A DNA stretch of 64,000 nt, taken from contig OU015503.1 of NCBI GenBank assembly GCA_907164885.2, positions 127,169,746 through 127,233,745 on the forward strand, given 5' to 3'. The translations under genes and the position numbers were made by a program. Below, piece by piece: positions 21,447 through 33,136 of the stretch. A model generated the notes under the pieces. It was given only the letters and a program-made list of their open reading frames with translations. It searched no databases and was not told the origin of the DNA. The first letter of the stretch is position 1. The number at the start of each line of letters is the position of its first letter. This DNA comes from Dolomedes plantarius. Taxonomy: Eukaryota; Arthropoda; Arachnida; Araneae; Dolomedidae.

Positions 21447-23394
21447 CTAGTTTGTTTGTTTCGGGAGAGTCCCATTAAAATCTAGACTAAAGCGGCCACG
21501 CGAACATTTTCTTCCTAAGAGACTAAATTAGTCGATAGATGAAGCCGCTTTTGAAATGCTTTATACCTGATGTCTCGTTCAGCTGCAAACTGTTCAATTC
21601 AAAGTGAAACCTGTTAAGTTTTGTTTTCATAATAAATTCGCTAAGTTACAGTTAAATTCTGGCCGTCTATTTTCAATTTTCAGAAACCCCTCGGACATAG
21701 TTCACTATTTTCCATGATATCGTTCAGAAGGCCTCAGTTTAGCCAGAAGTTGTTACAAGGGGGAAAGTACGAGCCCTCCAGATATCGCCCGTGGAAGTGT
21801 TCGGTCAAAACGGAGATGGCACCAGAGGCTAGTGTTTGTTCAACTATACGGTGCCCCCGTTGAAAACAACCAAAGATTCTCGTGGATAAAATGCAAATGA
21901 TTTCATTTTGCATGGCAACAAATCGGAGTTCACTCCCGAAAAATCAACAAACCAAGTAACAATGTTTTTCAAAGAGCCTTTTTTGGCAAATTTCAATTTT
22001 TTATGTATTTAAACCAAAATATTAAGTATAAATTAGATTGGTTTTCATTAAAATAATAGATAATTTCCATTTGAAATCATAGGAAAATATAATTCATGCA
22101 GTACACAACCTAGGAAACCTCTCGTAAGCCGAAATATCGTAGAGGAAAGATGCAGTTATAATTTATATGGGAAAAACTTTAAGCATTCCCAGACTCTAAA
22201 ATAACTAAATCTTATTAAATAACACTTAAAACCAACTTATGGTAAGATCAGGAACAGTAAGAAGAAAACAGCCTCCAGAAAGGGGAAATAACATATTACA
22301 GTGTATTTTTGTAAAGCCGTATTAGGAAGACATAAGGCACACTGGAACCACCATCAACACAGACAACGTTCTAACACTTGGTGACGGATGATGAGATAGG
22401 CGGAAACCGACTCAATAACATGATGAGTAGGTATTGAACATGTTGGGTTATTTAAGACTGGTATCGTACGAGATAATGGAGATTGGACCTGATACGAAGA
22501 CATGTCATCATTGTCTGAATCCATCAGAGCAGAACAGTTCTCAAAAGAATAAGTTTTAACTACAGCTAAATGAATCCTAAATGATAAAAAGCTGCATGAA
22601 GCACACCGTAGTAAGAAGGGTCGTTTAAGCAAAAGTATAATTCTCTAGTGTACCTAATTGCCAAAGACGTAGATTCCGTCTTTGTTGGACTTCTCAACGT
22701 AGCAGAGCCACCATGATGGGATTTGCCATGCTACCCGTGCTGTTATTATATCCAAGCGTGCTATTGTTATTACATGCTACGATTACCTTCAAACAATCCA
22801 AAAAAATTGCGCTAAAATTGTGAAAGACGCTTTTTTTTTCTATATGTAGACTGGTTTTCGCAGCACCTTGAAAATCACTGGTAAAAATTAATCGATATTC
22901 CTCTATTGGAATTATTTTTCATCCAGCGTACTTGCCCGTTAGGTCAAGCAGATGTCATAACAAGGTCGAAATCGTAGCTGCTGGCTATACTGGAGATGTA
23001 TATTTATCCTAAATGATAGTTAAGTTTTTCACTTCTCTCTTTTTCGTAAAAATGAATGTATTTTCCTTTTTCCGTCAATTGAAACTCGTACAAATGTTGC
23101 TCTTTTCTAAAAGCGAGACGGCGTAGAGAAACCTTTAAAAAGTGGATGTGATAATTGTCATACATGGAATTTATATCTATATACATGCTACAAACCGAGT
23201 TCAAATGTTATTTCTTTAAAATAATCCTGCTTTAGCGAAGGATTGAGTAGACGAGTTTCCAACTACTCTTCATTCAAAACAGATTACCCTATAATAATTT
23301 GCAAATAACATAATATTAACAGAGCCATGATAAATTAAAGAGCTATGATTAATTAATGAAGTAAGCAAAGCGATTGATACTACTTACATGCATA
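21447..23394. other. No feature recognised
   Basis: Mixed-composition sequence without open frames of note, element ends or RNA genes that I can support. Confidence 0.5.
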
Positions 23395-24335
23395 TATTTT
23401 CCATTTACGACAAGCTAGAAATAGGCCCTGATTTTCCATTAGGCCCGATAGGCCCGGGCCTAGGGGCCCCCGAATGTTGGGTGCCCCCCCCAAAATTTCT
23501 ATTTTAAAAGAAAAAAAATTCCCAAGCAAATATTTTTTTTTAATTTTGCCTTTTTTAATAGCATTTTTTTATATATATCCTTTCAAATTTGATTGATTGG
23601 TTCATCATATTTATAGTTATATGTATGTTAGTGTATATAGGGGATAAGTTTTTCTGGTTTCATTGTATTGGTGTTTTATTGCTGAAGTTAATATGTTGTA
23701 TTACTTTTTGTTATTTGATAATGTTCTAGGCTTCTACGCTTGAAATAGCCAATTCTTGGTAAAATGGTACTTTCACACTGATTCAGGAGTATTTTGTTTC
23801 GTGTGTCAATTTTGGAAATTTTACGCCCACATCTGTATTAGGGGGCCTCCATTCCGAGTTGTGCCTATAGTCAAGAATTTTCTAAATCGGGCCCTGGCTA
23901 GAAACCTTATCTAAAATATTATCAATCTCAAAAATAATCTTACATGAGTCAAAGTTGTGGTATATCACGTTTCAAACTCCCATTTTTCCAAAAAAGCTTA
24001 ACATCCTCTTTACGTTTACAAATTAAATAAAGTATTATAAATAATATTTGATAAATTAAAGTTTAAAAGTATCGTAAAGTCAAAATGGCGTATAAGAAAC
24101 TTAAGGAAATTTGATGATACCTCTACATATTTAACAATTCCGTGAACGACAAGCTAGAAAACGGGTTGAAAAGTGCGTATCTCAAAAATAATTTTACAAG
24201 AGATAAAGGTACAGCACTTAAGCTTCCAACTGCACATATTTCATAAAAGGTTATCCTCTTTCCCATTACAAATCAAGTGGTTACATTATAAATTGTTATC
24301 CAATAAATTAAGTTTTAAGAGCGAATCTTCCATTC
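23395..24335 (+). repeat. Direct duplication, one copy split by a hAT MITE
   Basis: 23395-23421 plus 23905-24110 aligns with about 24128-24335. Shared phrases are ACGACAAGCTAGAAA, ATCTCAAAAATAAT and CATCCTCTTT. The second copy keeps an uninterrupted GCTAGAAA target. Confidence 0.7.
23422..23896 (+). mobile_element. hAT MITE with empty-site evidence
   Basis: The 8-bp duplication GCTAGAAA is perfect at 23414-23421 and 23897-23904. The ends are TAGGCCCTGATTTTCC and the inverse of CAGGGCCCGATTTAGAAAA. Subterminal GGGGCC runs are present. The neighbouring duplicate at 24152-24160 shows the unoccupied site. Confidence 0.9.
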
Positions 24336-25078
24336 CCATAACTGTTATGCTCTTAAATAGTTTTCCTAACACTGAAATTTTGGCTGGTAGCCGAATAAAT
24401 GACTTTAAGAAAGAGGAAAACTTTTGCGCATACTAAAAAGAAATTTAATAAATGACTTAAACCATTTTTTTGCAAAGATTTAGACCATCTAATGTTTATG
24501 TAGATTGTTTACTTAATATTCCGTACTTTTTTTTAGAAAAGTCAAAACATGAAAGTTGCATTTTTTTTCCCTCTTCCAGGGAGGGATAGTTTTTAATATG
24601 ATGAGATGCATTTCTTTATTTTATTCGCCCTTTTTTCCTACGCAATTTGAATTTACATATAATTAAAACTGTGTAGTTAAATTAATGGCGGTAAATTATT
24701 TTTAAACAAATAAATTTCTTAAACTAATGTTAAATTTACATTTGATTCGATGTTCGATTTCTTTATTAAAGTTTTAAAATGTTTTATGCAAAATATCTCC
24801 TTAAATATTCACCAAAATGGATGCGAAATGCTGTGTTTTTTCTCTGGCCGATTCCGTGGGGAGAATGTATAATTCAGTACTTTCGTATAAGAATTAAAAA
24901 ACGGTTAATGGTTAATTAATTCTGAAGTACAAAATATTGATCAAACCGTGCCTCAATTGGACCGAAAGAAAAGCGCATTCTTAAAGCACTTAATTTCTTT
25001 AACCTGATTCTCGTAACTGTACATGTATAAAAGAAAAAAGGGTAAATAGAAACAACACAAATGACAATTTTAATTATA
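24336..25078. other. No feature recognised
   Basis: AT-rich sequence without supported features. Confidence 0.5.
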
Positions 25079-25803
25079 CAGTGGAGTCCCGATAATCCGA
25101 AATGATTGGGACCAGACCCATTTCGGATTAACGAATTTTTCAGATTAAGCAATCATTCTTAAATTATACTTAATTTACAAAATAGCGCGTGATTACATAA
25201 ATCTATAGTTCCGTAACTGACTGACTGACTTGCACTTACATACAACTCACAGACCAAACCGCTGGACCTAAAGGGCTGAAAATTTGCATGGCGATTCTTC
25301 TTATGGTGTAGGGGTGCACTAAGAAAGATTTTTGAAAAATTGTTCTTAGATTTTTTTAAATTAAATTTTTAAGCTGTTTTTGAAACTTTCTTTAAGTTTG
25401 CATTTAAATAATAACTTGAGGTTATAAAATTTATATCACGAGAAAGATCATAAAAATTCCTTTAAAATGAAATCTTTTTCGAACCTTTACCTCGATTTTC
25501 TCATTTTTGGGGAATTTTTAAAGATTAATTTTTAGAATTTAATTTATTAAATACTGATCGAGTGATTTCTTTTTCTGGTACTTTAAATAAATTTATCGTC
25601 ACGTGCATAACAACTAAATAGACAAAAAAATTTTTTTTCTTTCTAATGCAGCAGACGATTGGATATTATCCAAAAAAAATAAATATCCCTTATAATTTTA
25701 TATATATATATAATATATATTATATATATATTATATATATATATATATTATATATATATATATTACATCAATTGTATACATTGATCGTAGCATTTATATA
25801 AAT

Positions 25804-27214
25804 CACTCATGGACTAAAAAATTAGCGCACCAAGAAAATTGCGGGATCGTAACGAAACTTGCAATGAAGGTACATGTCGGGGAGATATGCAAATGATTAG
25901 AAATGCAGTGTGATTGCGCATTACGTATAGCCGGTAGAGGGCATTGAACATCGTACTGTATGGAGTATTGGACCCCCTCTAGCGCGAATGCACGATGCGA
26001 TACGATCGGGCATTGAGTCATACAAGTTCTGCATGATGCATTGAGACATTTCGTTCTATATTTGCTGTAACGTTGCCTCTAGTTCGTTCAAACTCGTGGG
26101 ATGCCCAACTCGTCGTCCCAAATGATCCCAGATATGCTCGATTGGAGACAAATCTGGGGATCGGGCAGGCCAAGGAAGGGTAGTAACAGTGCGGAGACAG
26201 TCTTGTGACACCCTTGCCGTATGAGGCCGAGCATTGTCTTGTTGAAAAAAGGCTCCTGGGAGCCGTTGCATGAGTGGCAACACATGGAGTTGCAGGATTT
26301 CATGAACATACCGCTGGGCTGTCATGGTGCCACGGAACAATACTAGGGGTGACCGTGTATTGTAGGCAATGGCACCCCATACCATCACACCAGCTGTGGG
26401 AGCGATGTATCGCTGTACAGCAAAGGCAGGATTGAAGCGTTCACCACGGGCTCTCCACACACGAACACGATTGTCATCACTGCCGAGATTGAATCTGGAT
26501 TCGTCGCTAAAGACGACCTGGTTCCATTCCGCTGCAGTCCAGTTTCCTCGTGCGCGGCAAAACTCCAAACGGAGGCGTCGATGGGTGGGCGTCAAGGTCA
26601 GCACACGTAATGGGCGCCGCGATACCAACTGTCCTTCAGCCAGGCGCCTTCGTATGGTTCTAGAAGAGACAGAGGCCCCTAGTGAAGGTGCTACCTGTGC
26701 CTGGTTGGCGGCCGATGAAGCAGTTGGCTGTACGCGTGCATTTCTTACGATGTGGCGGTCTTCTCGAGGACTTGTCTGTCGAGGTCGTCCTGACCCTGGT
26801 CTTCGTGTACATGACATCTCTCGGGTCCACTGGTCCCAACACCTCCTCACAACACAATCAGAGCGGCCTAATGGACGAGCTACTCGCCTAGTTGACCACC
26901 CAGCTTCCATCATCCCGACGATTCTCCCCCTCTCAAACTGCGACAACTGCTTATATTGTCTTAGAACACGGCGTAATGGCATCTCTATCTCAGCTCTTCC
27001 TTTGTAAATGATTCAGCACACTCAAACAAGGTTTGGTTACCTGTTTTATACTCCACAGAGTACGATGTTCAACGCCCTCTACCGGCTATACGTAATGCGC
27101 AATCACGCTGCATTTCTAATCATTTGCATATCTCCCCGACATGTACCTTCATTGCAAGTTTCGTTATGATCCCGCAACTATTTCTTGGTGCGCTAATTTT
27201 TTTGTCCATGAGTG
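25804..27214 (-). mobile_element. Tc1 transposon, copy 1, with long converted inverted repeats
   Basis: Both ends read CACTCATGGACWAAAAAATTA. Unlike copy 2, the inverted match continues for about 170 bp (25804-25977 against 27041-27214), through GCGGGATC, GGTACATGTCGGGGAGAT and GGTAGAGGGC. In copy 2 the left end is different, so here the original left end was replaced by an inverted copy of the right end. The TA target is visible on the right (27215-27216) and mutated on the left. Confidence 0.9.
26056..26982 (-). CDS. Tc1 family transposase, 308 aa, premature stop
   Basis: This is a DDE transposase that would cut and paste Tc1 elements at TA sites. Residues about 1-110 form the paired helix-turn-helix DNA-binding region (QFERGRIVGMMEAGWSTRRV, GSGRPRQT linker). 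Catalytic residues are Asp160 in VVFSDESRF, Asp249 in QQDNARPHTA and Glu282 in SPIEHIWD. By my count 32 residues separate the last two, fewer than the usual 34. The frame ends at a TAG where copy 2 has TGG (QQIWNEM), removing about 33 C-terminal residues. The distal part of that tail is also lost at the end conversion. The DDE triad is complete, so activity is possible but unproven. Confidence 0.9.
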   Translation of the reverse strand: MPLRRVLRQYKQLSQFERGRIVGMMEAGWSTRRVARPLGRSDCVVRRCWDQWTREMSCTRRPGSGRPRQTSPREDRHIVRNARVQPTASSAANQAQVAPSLGASVSSRTIRRRLAEGQLVSRRPLRVLTLTPTHRRLRLEFCRARGNWTAAEWNQVVFSDESRFNLGSDDNRVRVWRARGERFNPAFAVQRYIAPTAGVMVWGAIAYNTRSPLVLFRGTMTAQRYVHEILQLHVLPLMQRLPGAFFQQDNARPHTARVSQDCLRTVTTLPWPARSPDLSPIEHIWDHLGRRVGHPTSLNELEATLQQI

Positions 27215-27477
27215 TATATGATATATTTGGCATTAATTGCATAAATTGACCGTTGTATTTAATTTGAATGTACTCCTTAGCGAAGCGCGGGTTTTCAGCT
27301 AGTATTGCATATTACGTGTGATTACACAGTTTATTTTATAAGGTATGTCTAAACATTAACAAATCTCGGGTCATAACGGGTGATAAGAGAGCGGAACGCT
27401 GCCTAGTACAGCACAGTAGAGTGGAAGTTGTTCGTTTAGTAAAGTGTAGGATTTTAGACGATCAGTAGATTGTTGAA

Positions 27478-27715
27478 ATGGTTTTGAAACAACCTGTCAA
27501 CGTCTCAGACAAGAGTGAAGGTGAAGCAGACGGTGACAGCGAGCAGAGGGTACTCCACTCAGACGCCGCGGCTGCATTTGATGTAGTGCTACGCTATGTA
27601 CAGTAACACTCCGCCACGACCAGATCGGACACCATTTTTCTGACGCGATGGCATAATTTGGCTTCAAGGGGGAGGTATTCTTCTCTTCGACAAAAAAAAA
27701 ATTAACAGACTTTTT
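27478..27715 (+). pseudogene. Tigger/pogo transposase C-terminal remnant
   Basis: One frame reads MVLKQPVNVSDKSEGEADGD, then HSDAAAAFDVVLRYVQ, a stop, then FLTRWHNLASRGRYSSLRQK and KINRLF. The order 'acidic patch, H-aa-A...L.Y, RW...A.+...S.L.Q..+..FF' is the C-terminal tail of Tigger/jerky-type transposases. Position and orientation fit the element at 25079-29320. The DDE core is absent. One internal TAA is visible near 27604. Confidence 0.7.
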
Positions 27716-27790
27716 CAAACCAATGTAGTGCAGTAATTATTAGTTCAGTACATTCTCTAACTTCTAATTTTCTTGTAATTTTCAGAAATA

Positions 27791-29202
27791 CACTCACGGA
27801 CAAAAAAATTAGCGCACCAAGAAGGAGTCGTCAAAATGAAACGAAATTTTACATACGTAATGACTACTTTGATATAAGTAAATGATAAGAAAATCAAAGA
27901 AAAAGTATAATTTATTTCAGAGAAAAAGCAAAAGAACGGAGGAGTTAATACTCCGTTGGACCCCCTCTAGCGCGAATGCACGATGCGATACGATCGGGCA
28001 TTGAGTCATACAAGTTCTGTATGATGTCTTGAGACATTTCGTTCCATATTTGCTGTAACCTTGCCTCTAGTTCGTTCAAACTCGTGGGATGCCCAACTCG
28101 TCGTCCCAAATGATCTCAGATATGCTCGAATGGACACAAATCTGGGGATCGGCCAGGCCAAGGAAGGGTAGTAACAGTGCGGAGACAGTCTTGTGACACC
28201 CTTGCCGTATGAGGCCGAGCATTGTCTTGTTGAAAAATGGCTCCTGGGAGCCGTTGCATGAGTGGCAACACATGTGGTTGCAGGATTTCATGAACATACC
28301 GCTGGGCTGTCATGGTGCCAAGGAACAATACTAGGGGTGACCGTGTATTGTAGGGAATGGCACCCCATACCATCACACCAGCTGTGGGAGCGATGTGTCG
28401 CTGTACAGCAAAGGCAGGATTGAAGCGTTCACCACGGGCTCTCCACACACGAACACGATTGTCATCACTGCCGAGATTGAATCTGGATTCGTCGCTAAAG
28501 ACGACCTGATTCCATTCCGCTGCTGTCCAGTTTCCTCGTGCGCGGCAAAACTCCAAACGGAGGCGTCGATGGGTGGGCGTCAAGGGCAGCACACGTAATG
28601 GGCGCCGCGATACCAACTGTCCTTCAGCCAGACGCCTTCGTATGGTTCGAGAAGACACAGAGGCCCCTAGTGAAGGTGCTACATGTGCCTGGATGGCGGC
28701 CGATGAAGCAGTTGGCTGTTTTCGTGCATTTCTTACGATGCGGCGGTCTTCTCGACGACTGGTCTGTCGAGGGCGTCCTGAGCCTGGTCCTCGTGTACAT
28801 GACATCTCTTGGGTCCACTGTTCCCAACACCTCCTCACAACACAATCAGAGCGGCCTAATTGACGAGCTACTCGCCTAGCTGACCACCCAGCTTCCATCA
28901 TCCCGACGATTCTCCCCCTCTCAAACTGCGACAACTGCTTATATTGTCTTCGAACACGGCGTAATGGCATGTCTATCTCAGCTCTTCCTTTGTAAATGAT
29001 TCAGCACACTCAAACAAGCTTTGGTTACCTGTTTTATACTCCACAGAGTACGATGTTCAACGCCCTCTACCGGCTATACGTAATGCGCAATCACGCTGCA
29101 TTTCTAATCATTTGCATATATCCCCGACATGTACCTTCATTGCAAGTTTCGTTACGATCCCGCAATTATTTCTTGGTGCGCTAATTTTTTTGGCCATGAG
29201 TG
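27791..29202 (-). mobile_element. Tc1 transposon, copy 2
   Basis: The ends CACTCACGGACAAAAAAATT and AATTTTTTTGGCCATGAGTG are inverted repeats of about 30 bp, flanked by TA at 27789-27790 and 29203-29204. Outside this short repeat the left end (27830-27945) is unlike the right end, which I take as the ancestral structure. The 1412-bp element is complete. Confidence 0.93.
27945..28970 (-). pseudogene. Tc1 family transposase, 341 codons with one internal stop
   Basis: The frame is open from ATG (28970) to TAA (27945-27947) apart from one TGA at 28116-28118, where copy 1 has TGG (EHIWDHL). Paired helix-turn-helix, GSGRPRQT linker, VVFSDESRF, QQDNARPHTA and the catalytic Glu of the FEHI motif are all present. 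The tail QQIWNEMSQDIIQNLYDSM continues to GGPTEY, giving the full-length C-terminus missing from copy 1. The two proteins are very similar, so this family was active relatively recently. As read, the gene would need stop read-through to make a full protein. Confidence 0.9.
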
Positions 29203-29700
29203 TACTTTACATTACTTAGTATCACTGTCGTTTAATTGTAACCTTAGTTCTTTTTGACTTTGGGTTTCGCATTAAGTGGACTTTCGGATTACCGAAGTTC
29301 GGATTATCGGAACTTATACTATTCATTCATACTAGTGGAGCCATCTACTCCTTCATGTAGACGGATAATTCCCATTTCTATCTTTTGTTCATTTGAAAGA
29401 AATAATGAAAGATTAGCAGGAACCATAAGTCTAGGGGGAAGCATTCCTGTTGATGTATCAACCCCTTTCTAACGATTCATTTGTTGTGCTTATGCAAGAA
29501 ATAAGGAAAGATTAGTAAGAAATCAACTGTGGGTTTTACCCCCCCCCCCTTGGCGGATCAGTTCGCTTCCGTCTATACATTTTTTGTGCATATGAAATAT
29601 AACGATGTATTAGAGAAAATTAAATTTCATATAAAAACGTAATGGAAAATGTTACACAGGCTATGTTATAAATTTGAACTAATTATATTATTCATATAGG

Positions 29701-29950
29701 CAGTGCTTTTTTTTCTAAAAAAATTGATGGGTATACTGTGTTTTCTCAAACAAAGGTGCGTATTTTTAGTACCGTGATTTCACACATCACGTCACAGGGG
29801 AACAAAAAATTCGCAATTTTAAAAGAACTTTTGTTATATATAATAATTGATTCGTAAGTTTCTTAAAATTTCACTTAAGTTAAGCCAAAATATTAATTTA
29901 AAAAGGTGGGATACGCCGTATTCCCGCGTACCCCCAGAAAAAAAGCACTT
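29701..29950 (+). mobile_element. hAT MITE, family with 4102-4346
   Basis: The ends are CAGTGCTTTTTTTTCT and the inverse of AAGTGCTTTTTTTCTGGGGG. Flanks CATATAGG and TATATAGG match at 7 of 8 bases as a target duplication. The body aligns with 4102-4346. Confidence 0.85.
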
Positions 29951-30237
29951 TATATAGGACACATTAATTGTTTGTAGTTGTTCAACAAGATACCTTTTAA
30001 AAGTGTTTTGCAAATATACGGTGGTTGGTTGTTTGGTTAGTGTGTATCCACTCTGGAGTCTGATTGGACAATGAGCCTCCAAGACAGCTGCAGCAATCGG
30101 AAGAATTCTCTCAGAGTATCGATTTTCCAGTGGGTTTGCATCACTATTTTGGATTGCAACCAATATCGCAAGGCAAGTAAAAGTATGTTTTGTGGTTAAC
30201 TCTCTTTTAGGGCAATGTCTGTAATTTTGGTAAGTTT

Positions 30238-30966
30238 TTAACCATCTGGGTTGAATTTTATTCCTCTAAGAGGCTGAGTTCTTAATCTTACAGTGGTTTT
30301 AGTGTAACATCTATTATCATTGATTTCACATAATTGATGACGTGCTGGGATGGATTTTTCCTTATTCTGTATGTCACCACCCCTTTTAAATGCAGAATTT
30401 AAACAGGACTTCAAGAGTTTATATTTAGTTATCTGGACTCCAAGACCAATCCATAAGCAACATAATTCCTGTCTTTGCCAACATGAGCTAGTATCCATTG
30501 CATGATGCATTTTTTTCTTTAATATATCTATTTTAGTACACAGGTGATGAATATTTTGCGAAAGTTTTGAGCTATCGAGCTGTACGACTTTAAGGTCTGT
30601 CCTTGAGTAACAAGATTATCCCTTCAGCTTTATCATTATCTGATAGTGAAATGTACAAATTTAAAGACTTGAGGATTGCACAAAAATCGCATCTTAAGAT
30701 TTAGGCTACTTTGCTTGCACCAAATTTCTGTTTGAAAGAAAAAGACAGATACTAGCGCAATCCGAAAGCATAGTTTCATCTAATGATCCACCTGTACAAG
30801 TACGGACGAAATTATAATCAGAAAAGGAGGCTATCGTTTTGAGTCCCTTTTTGCAAATTTCTGACATTAACTTATAGAGTTTTCGCACGTCTACCCTACC
30901 TTCGGTGTATATAATTTGAAGTGGCACTCCAATTAAATTCCAACACAGTTCTAAATTAATAAACAT
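30238..30966 (-). pseudogene. Possible LINE RNase H remnant
   Basis: Reading right to left, fragments in several frames resemble a jockey-type ribonuclease H: FVRTCTGGSLDETMLSDCAS (compare a TDGS start), a stop-interrupted middle, then CIMQWILAHVGKDRNYVAYG (compare QWIPSHVG-GNE-AD). The 30-bp neighbourhood of 30480-30510 is the most convincing. Stops and frame changes are frequent. This could instead be chance similarity. No reverse transcriptase was recognised next to it. Confidence 0.4.
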
Positions 30967-33132
30967 GTATATTTAAATATTTGCACATATTTTTGCTTTT
31001 CAACAATAAACTACGTACTACTAGTACGATATATATATATAACATTCATGCAAGGCATATTCTTTCATTATAGACACGTTGCAAATAAATACAGTTTGAA
31101 ATACTCACAATACTTGAACGTCAAACCAGCAGTGCTGCTATGTAAACTTTAGGCCACAGTACTAAATAACTTTCGTCTAACACGAACTCGCGTAGGTTAG
31201 CTTCAACCTAGCTAAACACCACTAGAGGTTGCTCGCAAAACTCCTTTCACTTTCTTTCACCTCTTCGCACTTCCTCAACACTTCTTGTCACTTCGTTCCT
31301 TTAATCTAGCTGCTTGGTATTTATACCAACCGCATATGCCTTGAAATTAGAATATCTCAGCGACTTCTTTAATTTATTCACTTAAAAGTTTGATTCTTGT
31401 GAATCAAATCTTATGTAAACCATACAAACTCTCTTTTGAACAAGGATCTATGAGGTTTAAGTTTATTGAGGTGTCTGGGGGAAGAACTGATGGTAGGATC
31501 ATCATATATTGCTCACGAAGAGGGTTCTAGGTCGATTTGCCTTCTAACTTCTTAGACATATTGCAAAACATATGATCTCTTGAGCCTTGACTTGCAAGTT
31601 CAGTCCTTAGATTTTTTTGAGACACTTAACCCTTATTTCAACTTATGATTTTTTTAGTAAATTTGAGGTCATTATAGCTTCTCTTCTGAAGTAACTCGAG
31701 ACCTCGTTACCTCTACACCTGTATGTTATTTATTGAGGATACTGCTCTATTTATAATTTTGGTATCTCTCGCTTAGATTGTATCAAGTTTTTCTAATACA
31801 TTTGGGGAATGAACTGAGATAGGAGTTGAATATTCCTCCATGGGTCTTATTAATGTCGTTTCATTGCTTTCGGCTTCGCCCAAAGTAGTTGAGTTTATAA
31901 GCGTTTTATTTGCCCAGTTCTTAATATATTCAGGGAAACGTAGTTCGGTACCCAAGATAACACCTAGATGTATCGGGATTTCTATCTTAGACTCCTGTGA
32001 AGAGAACGTTGCCATTGCTTCGTTAGCCTAAATAAGTAGCTTTTCAGAGAGCACCACTGGGAGGTAATGTTGGTTAGTAGAATACGTCTTGTAGCAATAC
32101 GTCTCTTTTAGAAACAGAGAAGATAGACCATTTCATAACATTCTATATATCTATGTAAGAAATTCCAATCTATGTAAGACGTTCATCCCAAAATTTTACA
32201 GAGGAATATTTTAAATAATTCATTTTCTACAAAGGAATTTTTATCTTATTTCTAGGGGAAAAATCCTATCTTTTCGTTTTCATATGCAAAGTTTCGCACT
32301 TGAAGCTATTCTCTGAAAGATGATTCATGTCATTTTTTTTATATTAGTTTTAAACTAGTGTTAAATTAGTCCTATTCTGTAGTTTCAATATAATTTTGGA
32401 ACACATTCATAAAAAGCCTATTTCACACATTGGTAATTAAAGATATTTTAACTTTATTAATGATTTTATTTCAATTTTTATTGTAAAAAGAAATAGATTT
32501 AAAAAAACTGCAAATATCTAGGGAAAAAATAGCTTTTAACATGAAAATTCGATCTTTGGACTCGCTTTAGTATTTAAAGTTATTCTCTGGGAAGATCTGA
32601 ATCTCATGTCGCTCGTTTTTTACCTTTTTTGGTTCTAAACGACTTTTAAACACTTTAATTTAACAATGTAACTATGCATTTTTAAACATACCTATAAATC
32701 TTTAATCAGGTTCAGTGGAGTAATTTCTTGTGCTGCTCATACACTATTTAGCACTCTCGATAACTGAGAAATTTGCGAACCGTAGATCAAGAGAGCAGAC
32801 TCTTCTGTTAATTAATGAAATTCTCGGCGTAATAGTCCTCTTGCATTAAGTGCCTCTGGATAAATTACTTGTGCATACATCTCAGCTTTGCAGATAATTT
32901 GACTTACTGTAACTCAAACAGGGAATTAACTGGCTGGAGATGAAACATTATATTTCTCCAATATCCTGCTACCTGTCATTTATATATTTTTTTTAATTAC
33001 TAGAAAGCATTGAACGTTTAACGCAAAATGCATGGACAAAATTTTCAACAATACACTTAAGAGTGTGTTTCCACTCTATTCGCTTGTAATAGTAGTTCTC
33101 AATATTTCACATCAGATACTGATATTATCACG
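30967..33132. other. No feature recognised
   Basis: AT-rich sequence with a short (TA)n near 31030 and no supported gene. The antisense open-frame pair at 31773-32031 has no family features. Confidence 0.5.
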
Positions 33133-33136
33133 TTAA

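Larger units (their letters stand above)
25202..27302 (+). mobile_element. Non-autonomous Helitron, copy 3, split by Tc1
   Basis: It starts TCTATAGTTCCGTAACTGAC (slightly shortened leader) after A and ends TTTTCAGCTAG before T (27303). The body matches the other copies up to 25800 and resumes at about 27215 with GGCATTAATTGCATAAATTG. The Tc1 at 25804-27214 occupies the gap. Confidence 0.88.
25079..29320 (+). mobile_element. Tigger/pogo-like element with nested insertions
   Basis: The left end CAGTGGAGTCCCGATAATCCG follows TA (25077-25078). The right end near 29300-29320 (TTCGGATTATCGGAACT) is its decayed inverse. Between them lie a Helitron, two Tc1 elements and the remnant of a pogo-family transposase C-terminus at 27478-27715. 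Without the insertions the host element would be roughly 700-750 bp, so it was already internally deleted. Confidence 0.7.

Noticed and set aside
26369..27007. 212-codon open frame on the + strand
   Set aside because: It is antisense to the Tc1 transposase at 26056-26982 and lacks any family signature. The same applies to + strand frames at 28395-28879.
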